Shown: positions 1 to 6,014 of the stretch, piece after piece
Layout: the number at the start of each line of letters is the position of its first letter
Numbering within the stretch: position 1 is the first letter of the stretch
The notes under the pieces: generated by a model
What the model saw: only the letters and a program-made list of their open reading frames with translations
Database searches by the model: none
What the model was told of the DNA's origin: nothing
Position numbers and translations under genes: made by a program
Assembly (NCBI GenBank): GCA_021782295.1
Contig: JAJXVC010000106.1
Span: 1 to 6,644 of the forward strand
Origin: a bacterium
GTDB lineage: Bacteria; Eremiobacterota; Eremiobacteria; Baltobacterales; Baltobacteraceae
Reading direction: 5' to 3'
Length of the DNA stretch: 6,644 nucleotides

Positions 1-1
1 C

Positions 2-490
2 ACGCTCTTGCAAGGGCATCACGCGCATGCACGCGGCATCTACTCTATTCCGGAATTTACTTACTCGACGCAGTGGAGCGTCGAAGATCCCTATCTCGAA
101 CTCGCAGTCGGGCAAGTGCCGCTTCCCAACGATCTCGTCGGACAGGCACTCTCCGGCGACTATGGGGTGCTGCAGAATTTTGAAATCAACGTCGTCAACC
201 CTACGCACCAAGCGCAGACGATTGCGCTCTATGAAAATCCGCGCGGCGGCAGCGCAACCGGGACGTATTTAATCGACCGAGTTTTGGTGCAATCGCATCA
301 AGTACGCGCCTTCACGCGCTATAAACTGCGCAGCTATGTCGTACCCGCGCGCGGGTTTCTACGCCTGCACATCACGACGATTCCCGATGCCGGCTCGAGC
401 TTTCCGTTGCGCTTGATTCTCGCGCCGGATGACGGCAGCGTTCCGGCGGGGGCGCCGGGATCGCCGGTTTACACCGAAGCGATTCGATAG
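2..490 (+). CDS. Hypothetical protein, C-terminal part (5' truncated by window edge)
   Basis: The frame is open from base 2 (Thr-Leu-Leu-Gln-Gly...) to a TAG at 488-490, giving about 162 visible residues. No ATG lies near the left edge and the TTG at base 8 has no room for a ribosome-binding site, so the gene most likely begins outside the window. I do not recognise the family. The visible part alternates short hydrophobic and polar stretches (for example FEINVVNP, QTIALYENP, GFLRLHITTIPD, FPLRLILAPDD) with many Gly, Pro and Asn turns. That suggests a beta-sandwich fold, as in many secreted or cell-surface proteins. It has no transmembrane segment and no recognisable catalytic motif. It converges on the minus-strand glycosyltransferase gene, and its last 22 bases overlap the 3' end of that gene. 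The frame is believable because it reads as balanced protein, whereas overlapping frames are rich in Arg and Ser. Confidence 0.7.
   Translation, partial: TLLQGHHAHARGIYSIPEFTYSTQWSVEDPYLELAVGQVPLPNDLVGQALSGDYGVLQNFEINVVNPTHQAQTIALYENPRGGSATGTYLIDRVLVQSHQVRAFTRYKLRSYVVPARGFLRLHITTIPDAGSSFPLRLILAPDDGSVPAGAPGSPVYTEAIR
443..458. other. GC-rich 6-bp inverted repeat at the convergent gene junction
   Basis: CCGGCG and CGCCGG flank a 4-nt GGGG spacer, inside the plus-strand gene and about 10 nt past the minus-strand glycosyltransferase stop. It could slow or end transcription of the minus-strand unit, but no T-run follows on either strand. In DNA this GC-rich such a repeat can arise by chance. Confidence 0.25.
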
Positions 491-1500
491 ATCTCAGCGG
501 TGGCATCCGCCGCACGACGCCACGAAAAGCGTTCGACGGCGGCGGCTCTATCGCTCGCCGCAGTGCGACGAGCCCGCTCGGGATCGGCGAAGACGGCGGC
601 AAGCGCCTCGCGCCAACCCGCAACGTCGTCGGGCTCGATGCGCGGCACGATATCTCCGGCAATTTCGTCGAGCGAGGAGCCGCGCGCGGCAACTGCCGGT
701 AGCCCGGCGCATCGCGCCTGTGCCAGCGGTAAACCGAACCCCTCGTATCGCGACGGCATCGCAAGCACCGTACAGGTGGCGTAGAGTTCGAGCAACTCGG
801 TGCGATCGACGTAGCCGCGAAATGCAATTCGGTCTTCGACACCGAGTTCGCGCGCAATCGCAATGCAACGATCGCGATAAGGAGTACTCGGCCCGACGGA
901 GATCGCGCGGACCCCTAGTAACGCAGGAAGTGCGCGAATCACCACCTCGAGGTTCTTGCGCGCTTCCACCGTTCCGACGACGAGAATCGAAGGGCGATCG
1001 TTTGTGCGAAGTTCCAGCTTTCCGAATTCTTCGGCTACGCCGAGCGGAACAACATGTACGTTGCGTTCGTCGATCCCGGGGTGCAGTTCGACAATCTCTC
1101 GAGCGGAGAAATTCGAAACCGTAACGATTGCTCGCGCTCGCGCCGCCAGATGTTTCATCAACGTACCGAAATAAGCACGCGAATAGAAGCGCGCGTGCCC
1201 TTGCACGCGCAGCCACGCCGCATCGTGCAGCGTCAGAACGATCGGCATTGATGCGATCGCCGGCATCGTTCCCGACGTACAGTGTAAGAGCGTCGCCTTC
1301 GAGCGCGCCGCGGCGATGGGCAACAAGAGCTGTTCCCAGTACGCGCGCCGATCGAAGCGCCATGGATCGATCTTCGGAGCGCTTAGCGGTACGAGCTCGA
1401 TTCCGGGAATCGTGCCGAGTGCTCGTGCGAGTTCGCGCGCGTATTCGCCGATGCCGGTCGCACTGCCGACGGTCGGCTGCGCGTCGAATGCCACTCTCAC
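469..1500 (-). CDS. Glycosyltransferase, GT4-type (GT-B fold)
   Basis: This 343-residue protein is predicted to transfer a sugar from an activated donor to an acceptor at the cytoplasmic face of the membrane; donor and acceptor cannot be told from sequence. The N-terminal Rossmann domain opens with RVAFDAQP (2-9) and TGIGEYARELARAL (15-28), typical of GT4 mannosyl- and rhamnosyltransferase-like enzymes. It continues with LTLHDAAW (89-96) and VTVSNFSAREI (126-136), and the linker has VVPLGV (150-155). The C-terminal nucleotide-sugar domain starts at SILVVGTVEARKNL (171-184) and includes the conserved IAFRGYVDRTELLELY (225-240) and PSRYEGFGLPLAQARCAG (249-266). The usual E-x7-E motif reads E253...Q261 here, so the second Glu is Gln (codon CAG at 718-720). 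Length is near normal for the family. The start is a GTG overlapping the TGA of the upstream TPR gene (GTGA, 1497-1500), which implies translational coupling. The stop is TAA at 469-471. Confidence 0.93.
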   Translation of the reverse strand: MRVAFDAQPTVGSATGIGEYARELARALGTIPGIELVPLSAPKIDPWRFDRRAYWEQLLLPIAAARSKATLLHCTSGTMPAIASMPIVLTLHDAAWLRVQGHARFYSRAYFGTLMKHLAARARAIVTVSNFSAREIVELHPGIDERNVHVVPLGVAEEFGKLELRTNDRPSILVVGTVEARKNLEVVIRALPALLGVRAISVGPSTPYRDRCIAIARELGVEDRIAFRGYVDRTELLELYATCTVLAMPSRYEGFGLPLAQARCAGLPAVAARGSSLDEIAGDIVPRIEPDDVAGWREALAAVFADPERARRTAASDRAAAVERFSWRRAADATAEIYRIASV

Positions 1501-2306
1501 GGACGCACGTGCGCGCCGAGTTTGCGTGCAAGAGTTTGCACGCTCTCGGTTCCGCTATCATAACGACGCGCAATGGCGAGGTAACGGCGTGCGGCGGCGA
1601 GATCCCCGGCGCGCAATGCTACGCTTCCCAAACCCGCCCAGCCGTCGGCACTCGAAGGATTGATTGTTACGATGCGGCGGTACCATCTTTTCGCCTGCGC
1701 GTTTTCTTTCACGCGGTAATAATAGGCGGCAACGCCGAGTGCATAGTTGTTGTCATAGGGAGCCATGCGCGCGGCGGCGAGAAAAGCGCGACGTGCGCGC
1801 GCGTTCCAGAGTGAGGGTTGGTGCCCGCGATAGACAGCGTTCGTTGCGATCGTACCGCAGCGCCAAAAAATATTGGCTAGTGCGTCGGGGTGCGTCGTCG
1901 TTGCTTCAAGGCGCGCGCGTAATCGATCCGCGAGAGCGTATGCGGCTCGCGGGTGGTCTTTCTCAATTGCATCGATTCGTCTCAGCAAGCGCGGTAGATC
2001 GAGCCCCGCGAGCTCGTATTCAATCGCAAGCGCTTTGGCGCCGCGCGCGCGTTCGATCGCGGCAAAGAGTGCATCGCGCGCTCCGCCAGTCGGCAACGTC
2101 ACCGCGTATTTTACCGCGCTTGCATCGTCGCCGCGCAGCAATGCTTCGAGCCCGAGTTCGCGTGCAACGAAGGGAGCCGGGGCGATACGATCGATCGCAC
2201 GGTAGATGCCGACCCCCCATTGCTGCGGCAGCAAGCGCGGTAGCGATGCGGGGACAGCCGCGCCGGATAGGAGCGCGTCGGAGCCGACCTGCACGGCCCC
2301 CAGCAA
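1497..2306 (-). CDS. TPR-repeat protein, probably membrane-anchored or secreted
   Basis: This is a helix-rich protein of 269 residues from the conservative TTG start at 2304-2306. Two clear tetratricopeptide repeats lie near the C-terminus, at about residues 186-219 (NNYALGVAAYYYRVKENAQA then WYRRIVTINPS) and 220-253 (WAGLGSVALRAGDLAAARRYL). The alpha-helical middle, about 45-180, may hold degenerate repeats (for example YALADRLRARLEA). TPRs bind protein partners, so a scaffold or assembly role is likely; no enzyme motif is seen. The start is doubtful. The frame stays open upstream to 2354 and encodes ARTLLAVAIVAAALLGAVQV, a good signal peptide or membrane anchor. A CTG at 2349-2351 would overlap the TGA of the preceding gene and give 284 residues. 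The gene lies between a predicted outer-membrane protein and a glycosyltransferase and overlaps the latter by 4 nt, so a role in envelope or polysaccharide assembly is possible but unproven. Confidence 0.85.
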   Translation of the reverse strand: MLGAVQVGSDALLSGAAVPASLPRLLPQQWGVGIYRAIDRIAPAPFVARELGLEALLRGDDASAVKYAVTLPTGGARDALFAAIERARGAKALAIEYELAGLDLPRLLRRIDAIEKDHPRAAYALADRLRARLEATTTHPDALANIFWRCGTIATNAVYRGHQPSLWNARARRAFLAAARMAPYDNNYALGVAAYYYRVKENAQAKRWYRRIVTINPSSADGWAGLGSVALRAGDLAAARRYLAIARRYDSGTESVQTLARKLGAHVRP

Positions 2307-2347
2307 TGCGGCCGCGACGATGGCGACGGCGAGTAACGTTCGCGCGA

Positions 2348-3403
2348 TCAGAATTTAATCGTAAGATCAACGCCGGCGCGTAATTGCGTTTCGATCGGCG
2401 TCAATTGCAGATTGTCGTTGAAACGGTATTGCCGCGCCTGAAACGTCAGCGTCGCCGGTGCGTGCGGCAGCGTGTAGGTGAGTTTCCCGAAGTAGCGGCT
2501 ATCGGTGCCCGAGAGCGTTGTCGGCGATAAGGAGCCGTACGTGCCGACGAGGGTTCCGCTGCGGTAGCCTAACCCAACGGTGAATCGCGGCGAGACAGGC
2601 ACCGCAAGGCTCGCGCCGATACTCGAATGGGTAAGATCGCTAAATGCGGCAGGCGGCAGCACCAGCCGACTCGTCGCATCGAATCCGAGTACCGAATCGA
2701 GAATCGGCGAGGGATTCTCCGAGGAGATCAATCCGCGCGAAAGATGTTCGAAGCGGCTCGAAAGCCCGAGTGTCACCATGCGTCGACCGGTGCGAAATGA
2801 AATATTCGTTTTTCCGCCGAGTACTTGCTCGTTCGCCGGCGGCAACGGCATTAAGAGACCGCCGTGCGATAGTTTCGTGTTTCGTAACTGCACGGTCGTC
2901 TTCACTTTGCTGATTGCGCCAAAGAGACGTCCGAGGATCGTGGTTCTCGGTGCCGTTTCCCGGATGGCCGACTGCTGCGACGGATCGCCGAAGTCGAAAT
3001 GGAGCGGTGCGGGCGATGCCTGGTCGAAGCCCTCGCCAACCGTCTCCGCCGGTGGGGTTTGAAAGCGCGCCGTCCCAACGCTGACCAGCCGTATCGGTGC
3101 CACAACGGCATCGAATTGGATACCGTCGGGGATTTTCGGGACCGTCACGGCAAACGAGAGCGCGGTGAGCAGATCGGGGACGATCGAGGGTGAGCTGGGG
3201 GAATCGGCGGCGACTCCAGGGAGCTTCGCCACCAGGTTGAGGCCGCGTAACGAGCCCGGGAGGCTCCGGGCGGCGTCCGCACCGTCGAGGTGGAAGACTT
3301 CGGCGCCGAGGTGCAACCTCTGGGCCGCTACCGGGGCCGAGGCCGAGGCGAAACAGAGCGCCCCTGCGAGCACCCCCGCGAAGATCCGTTGTCGGCCCTT
3401 CAC
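2348..3403 (-). CDS. Secreted protein with signal peptide, probable outer-membrane beta-barrel
   Basis: This 351-residue protein belongs to no family I recognise by name. The N-terminus has a basic start (KGRQR), a hydrophobic core (IFAGVLAGALCFASASA) and a signal peptidase I site after VAA at about residue 27. The second half contains repeated amphipathic, Gly- and Thr-rich strands (MVTLGLSSRFEHL, SIGASLAVPV, RFTVGLGYRSGTLVGTYG, YFGKLTYTLP, ATLTFQARQYRF). It ends in LRAGVDLTIKF with a terminal Phe, the pattern of the C-terminal beta-signal read by the BAM machinery. I infer an outer-membrane barrel with an N-terminal part of about 150 residues rich in Pro and Ser. I chose the GTG at 3401-3403 because a GGAGG lies 10 nt upstream. 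The TTG at 3410-3412 in the same frame (354 residues) is only 1 nt from that GGAGG. The stop is TGA at 2348-2350. The gene appears to have its own promoter and heads a barrel-TPR-glycosyltransferase unit. Confidence is high that it is coding and exported, moderate that it is a barrel. Confidence 0.82.
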   Translation of the reverse strand: MKGRQRIFAGVLAGALCFASASAPVAAQRLHLGAEVFHLDGADAARSLPGSLRGLNLVAKLPGVAADSPSSPSIVPDLLTALSFAVTVPKIPDGIQFDAVVAPIRLVSVGTARFQTPPAETVGEGFDQASPAPLHFDFGDPSQQSAIRETAPRTTILGRLFGAISKVKTTVQLRNTKLSHGGLLMPLPPANEQVLGGKTNISFRTGRRMVTLGLSSRFEHLSRGLISSENPSPILDSVLGFDATSRLVLPPAAFSDLTHSSIGASLAVPVSPRFTVGLGYRSGTLVGTYGSLSPTTLSGTDSRYFGKLTYTLPHAPATLTFQARQYRFNDNLQLTPIETQLRAGVDLTIKF

Positions 3404-3413
3404 TTCTAGCAAG

Positions 3414-3418
3414 CCTCC
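3414..3418 (-). promoter_or_regulatory. Ribosome-binding site GGAGG of the barrel gene
   Basis: On the minus strand the sequence reads GGAGG, then 10 nt, then GTG at 3403-3401. This is the clearest Shine-Dalgarno match among the starts I examined; the coupled genes have little or none. It decides the start, because the alternative TTG at 3412-3410 lies too close to be served by it. The strong site also fits independent translation of the first gene in a transcription unit. Confidence 0.65.
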
Positions 3419-3424
3419 GATGAG

Positions 3425-3443
3425 ACGGGCTGAACCAGCCCGT
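3425..3443 (-). promoter_or_regulatory. Perfect 8-bp hairpin in the leader of the barrel gene
   Basis: On the minus strand ACGGGCTG, a 3-nt loop GTT and CAGCCCGT form a perfect 8-bp stem. It begins within a few bases of the transcript start predicted from the GATAAT box and ends 6 nt before the GGAGG. No U-run follows on either strand, so a standard intrinsic terminator is unlikely. A 5'-terminal stem that stabilises the mRNA, or a weak terminator or attenuator after the upstream lpt operon, are the main alternatives. Confidence 0.5.
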
Positions 3444-3451
3444 GGACTCCT

Positions 3452-3457
3452 ATTATC
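3452..3457 (-). promoter_or_regulatory. Candidate -10 box (GATAAT) for the barrel-TPR-glycosyltransferase unit
   Basis: GATAAT matches the sigma-70 consensus TATAAT at five of six positions and lies in the only long intergenic gap, 50-odd bases upstream of the GTG start. The best -35 at normal spacing is poor: TGTAAA, 17 nt upstream, with three matches to TTGACA. Transcription would start near 3445-3448, just before the hairpin. The call rests on one hexamer and position, so it is tentative. Confidence 0.4.
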
Positions 3458-3531
3458 GGTCGTTCGAGCGTCACTTTACATCGTTAACGGTCGCAGGACA
3501 GCGGAAAGTTGCTCCCCGCGCCGATTTGCCC

Positions 3532-3921
3532 CTAACGAGAGGCCAGGAAGCGACGGGCGATCAGCTCGGCGGCGAAATCGTCGATCGGTCGCGGCGGCGT
3601 GAGCATGCCGCGCGGGACCAAACGCCGCCAGCCGCGCGGAGGGAAGGCTTCAAAATAGAGTTTTCGGGCATCGAGCGTGGTGCTCGTTTCGTCGACCCGC
3701 TCGCAGGGAAGCCCGAAGTCGGCAACTCGGTGCAGAATCTCACTGCCGCGCGTCCCACCGCCGACCGCGATGGCGTCGACGCTATAGCGCTCGATCAGCG
3801 GGCGAAGATCCTCGAGGAGGCGATCGGGTTGGAGGATCGCGCGAAAGGGCACCTCACCGCTCTCGGTGAGAACCGCCACGCCGACCTTACGGGAGCCCGG
3901 ATCGATGCCAAGCACCCTCAC
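3532..3921 (-). CDS. YqgF/RuvX-like RNase H-fold nuclease (cyanobacterial-type paralogue)
   Basis: This 129-residue protein has the RNase H/RuvC-like fold of the YqgF family, whose best-known member processes the 5' end of 16S rRNA precursor. The N-terminal strand MRVLGIDPGSRKVGVAVL carries the first acidic residue (D7). VDETSTTLDAR (76-86) matches the family's DER.TT motif with D77 and E78. RPIDDFAAELIARRFL (111-126) supplies the C-terminal acidic pair D114 and D115. The usual GLP..xDG loop is replaced by AVGGGTRG (52-59). The segment RRLVPRGMLTPPRPIDD resembles, from memory, a cyanobacterial YqgF-like protein rather than canonical RuvX, so a housekeeping ruvX may exist elsewhere and I give no symbol. 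All expected acidic residues are present, so it should be catalytically competent; its substrate is unknown. The GTG start overlaps the TGA of the DUF3084 gene (GTGA, 3918-3921). The stop is TAG at 3532-3534. Confidence 0.85.
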   Translation of the reverse strand: MRVLGIDPGSRKVGVAVLTESGEVPFRAILQPDRLLEDLRPLIERYSVDAIAVGGGTRGSEILHRVADFGLPCERVDETSTTLDARKLYFEAFPPRGWRRLVPRGMLTPPRPIDDFAAELIARRFLASR

Positions 3922-4889
3922 GGAATCGATCGCTGACCGGGCTGCAAGAGGGTGACGACGATCGGGATCTGCCCTTCTCGCAAGTACGTATGCGGATAGA
4001 TATCGGTTGCCGCCCAGGCAACGAGCAGATAACTCCCTTTCCCGTTCTTGAGCAACTCCTGCATGGTCGAAAGAGACGGGTAGACGCTCACCGGGGTAAT
4101 GTTGGCTACCAACGCCGACGAGAGACCACGGTTTTCCAGCACCTGTGCGACCGCGTTGCTGAGTTGTCGGATACTCAAATTCACGTTCACGTTGCGCCCG
4201 GCATCGATTTTAAGCTCCACGATCTGCGTTTTCGCCGGGTAGATCAACATATCGGGAACCGAGTCGAGACTGAGATCGATGCGGTCGTTCACGAAAAGAT
4301 TGCGATGCGCTACCGCAATCAATAACACGTTCGTACGGCCGTTTAAAAACCCAAGCTGCGGGCTGCTCGCGGTCGCATTCAATCGTGTGTACGTACCCTT
4401 CGGTACACGTGCGGGTCGCAATCCAAACGGCACATAGGTTTGGTTTACGAATTTCACCGTATCATCGAAAAACGCGCGCATGATTTCTTTTCGGCGCGCA
4501 ACATTCGAGCCTTGTGGGATCGTCGCGTAAAAATCGGTCATCAAGCTATCGACGCCGACCACTAGGCGCCCGGTATTCACTTTCTTACCGAGTTCGCGCT
4601 CGCGCTGCTGAAGCGTAGAGATTTCACGATTGACCGACGCCAACTTAAAAAACGCCGTCTGTACGTCGCGCGAAGCCAGCAATGCAACACTCACGACGGC
4701 AAGGGCGATGAGCATTCCTGTGACGACAGCGACGATCGTCGAGGTGTAGCGCGGCCGAATATTAAAAAGCGTCAGGCGCTTGCGCCCGACTTGGTGGCCG
4801 ACCCGATCTCCGACGTAGGAAATGCCGCCTGCCAACAAGACAATGCCAAGAATCAGCAACGAACCGCGTACATCGTCAAGTACATTCAT
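3918..4889 (-). CDS. DUF3084 family inner-membrane protein
   Basis: This 323-residue protein has the DUF3084 hallmarks. The first transmembrane helix (about 9-27, LLILGIVLLAGGISYVG) runs into the conserved basic cytoplasmic loop GDRVGHQVGRKRLTLFNIR (27-45) and PRYTS (46-50). A second helix follows (about 51-72, TIVAVVTGMLIALAVVSVALL). After that come a short probable coiled coil (about 78-104) and a large soluble domain to the C-terminus. With this topology both ends of the hairpin and the large domain would be outside the cytoplasm, in the periplasm. The family has no established biochemical function that I know of. It seems short beside cyanobacterial members as I recall them, mostly because the coiled coil is short. 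The ATG start (4887-4889) lies 3 nt after the stop of the LptF/G permease gene, and the stop overlaps the YqgF-like start. The position inside an lpt operon suggests a role in outer-membrane lipid transport or cell-envelope organisation; that is inference. Confidence 0.88.
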   Translation of the reverse strand: MNVLDDVRGSLLILGIVLLAGGISYVGDRVGHQVGRKRLTLFNIRPRYTSTIVAVVTGMLIALAVVSVALLASRDVQTAFFKLASVNREISTLQQRERELGKKVNTGRLVVGVDSLMTDFYATIPQGSNVARRKEIMRAFFDDTVKFVNQTYVPFGLRPARVPKGTYTRLNATASSPQLGFLNGRTNVLLIAVAHRNLFVNDRIDLSLDSVPDMLIYPAKTQIVELKIDAGRNVNVNLSIRQLSNAVAQVLENRGLSSALVANITPVSVYPSLSTMQELLKNGKGSYLLVAWAATDIYPHTYLREGQIPIVVTLLQPGQRSIP

Positions 4890-4892
4890 CGT

Positions 4893-6014
4893 TTATACCG
4901 CCGCGATCCGCAGGAGTCGCCGCAAGCCGATCGCCGTAAAAATAGCGTTCGGCATCCATACAAGTAGCGGAGCCATAGCTATAAAATTCTCCGCTAAATA
5001 CGAGAAGATCGTGAGAACGACGTAGTAGATAAACGCGATTGCAACTGCAAGGCCGAACCCGAGGCTTGCCCCTCCGCCGCCTCCGCGTAACGCGCGAATG
5101 CCGAAGGGAATTGCCATAAGGACGAACACGAAACACGCAAACGGTCGCGCTAATTTTTCGTGGAACGCGACGAGATATTTTCGCAAGCCGTTTCCGGAGA
5201 GCTGACCGGTCTGAATAAGATCCGCGATCTGTCGTCGACTCATGGCGTCGGGATCGTTGTGAGTTAACCGTTCGACGATATCGGCAGGTTGTTCCCCGAT
5301 GGCGATCTCTTGCTGAGCGACGTGCGGTTCGGAGATCGTAACGCCGTTTGAGTCGAAGCGATAAGCGCTCACATCATTGAGCAACCAACTATTCGCTTGA
5401 AAGTCGGCGCGTTTGGCAAATACGATCTGCACTGGAGCGTTTGACGCGTCGTATTGAACGAGCGTGACGTTCAACAGCGCTTGCGAATGCGGCTGGTATC
5501 CCGTCGCGATGGTCACTTGACGGCCACCTCCGGGGAGCGGAGCCGAGACGGTGAGATCTTGGTTGAACGCGCTGGTATGGCTGATCGCACGGTCTTCAAT
5601 CGAGTTGACCTGCGATGCGGCAAAAGGCACGACGTTTTCCTGGATGACATAATCAACCAACGAGATGACGAGCCCGGCCATCAGCAACGCACTCACGATC
5701 CGCACGAAGGATATGCCGCCGGCTTTCATCGCCGTTATTTCGCTATCGACGGAAAGCCGTTGAATCGCGAGCAGTGTCCCCAAAAGTAATGCCATCGGAA
5801 TTACCAGCACGACCATACCGGGAAGCTGCCAGATGAAAATTTCAATCGCCGCGTTCAACGGCGCGTGGTCGTTGCTGACGAGCCTACCGAGCGCGAGGAT
5901 TTGCGTCGCGGCGAAGATGAGCGTGAACGCCGACAACCCAAACCCAAACGGACCGGCGAGCTCGAGCAACACGTAGCGGTCGAGAATCGTCCGACAGGCA
6001 AGCGTTCGAATCAC
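4893..6014 (-). CDS. LptF/LptG-family LPS export permease
   Basis: This 373-residue protein is the transmembrane partner of LptB. It pulls LPS or a similar lipid from the outer leaflet of the inner membrane and hands it to LptC/LptA. Three N-terminal helices (about 17-40, 60-85, 102-124) and three C-terminal helices (about 289-308, 317-340, 346-367) flank a periplasmic domain (about 128-285) that should form the beta-jellyroll. The segment RLSVDSEITAMKAGGIS (86-102) is the cytoplasmic coupling helix typical of LptF/G that docks on LptB. HEKLARPFACFVFVLMAIPF (285-304) is the usual start of the C-terminal bundle. Length fits the family (about 350-400). Sequence alone does not say whether it is LptF or LptG, and only one such gene is visible, so it may work as a homodimer or with a partner encoded elsewhere. 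A run of five Gly (311-315) lies in the cytoplasmic loop. The GTG start overlaps the lptB stop (GTGA, 6011-6014). Confidence 0.92.
   Translation of the reverse strand: MIRTLACRTILDRYVLLELAGPFGFGLSAFTLIFAATQILALGRLVSNDHAPLNAAIEIFIWQLPGMVVLVIPMALLLGTLLAIQRLSVDSEITAMKAGGISFVRIVSALLMAGLVISLVDYVIQENVVPFAASQVNSIEDRAISHTSAFNQDLTVSAPLPGGGRQVTIATGYQPHSQALLNVTLVQYDASNAPVQIVFAKRADFQANSWLLNDVSAYRFDSNGVTISEPHVAQQEIAIGEQPADIVERLTHNDPDAMSRRQIADLIQTGQLSGNGLRKYLVAFHEKLARPFACFVFVLMAIPFGIRALRGGGGGASLGFGLAVAIAFIYYVVLTIFSYLAENFIAMAPLLVWMPNAIFTAIGLRRLLRIAAV

Noticed and set aside
429..1124. Plus-strand open frame of about 231 codons
   Set aside because: It is extremely Arg-rich, antisense to the glycosyltransferase and partly overlaps the truncated plus-strand gene in another frame. 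No motif supports it.
1253..1260. HIP1 octamer as proof of a cyanobacterial origin
   Set aside because: Only one full GCGATCGC was found. The enriched hexamer alone cannot assign a phylum.
548..1573. Long minus-strand open frame of about 341 codons overlapping the glycosyltransferase
   Set aside because: It is out of frame with the well-conserved GT4 motifs and reads as an Arg-, Cys- and Ser-rich string without domain features, which is typical of a shadow frame in GC-rich DNA.
1664..2383. Plus-strand open frame of about 239 codons
   Set aside because: It is antisense to the TPR gene, Arg-rich and low in structure, so a shadow.
3425..3443. Intrinsic terminator of the lpt operon
   Set aside because: The stem is perfect but no run of T follows on either strand. 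Its position between a GATAAT box and a GGAGG fits a leader element better.
3532..3921. RuvC Holliday-junction resolvase or canonical RuvX
   Set aside because: RuvC is longer. The DETSTT and PPRPIDD motifs fit the YqgF family, but the GLP loop of canonical RuvX is absent, so only a family-level name is justified.
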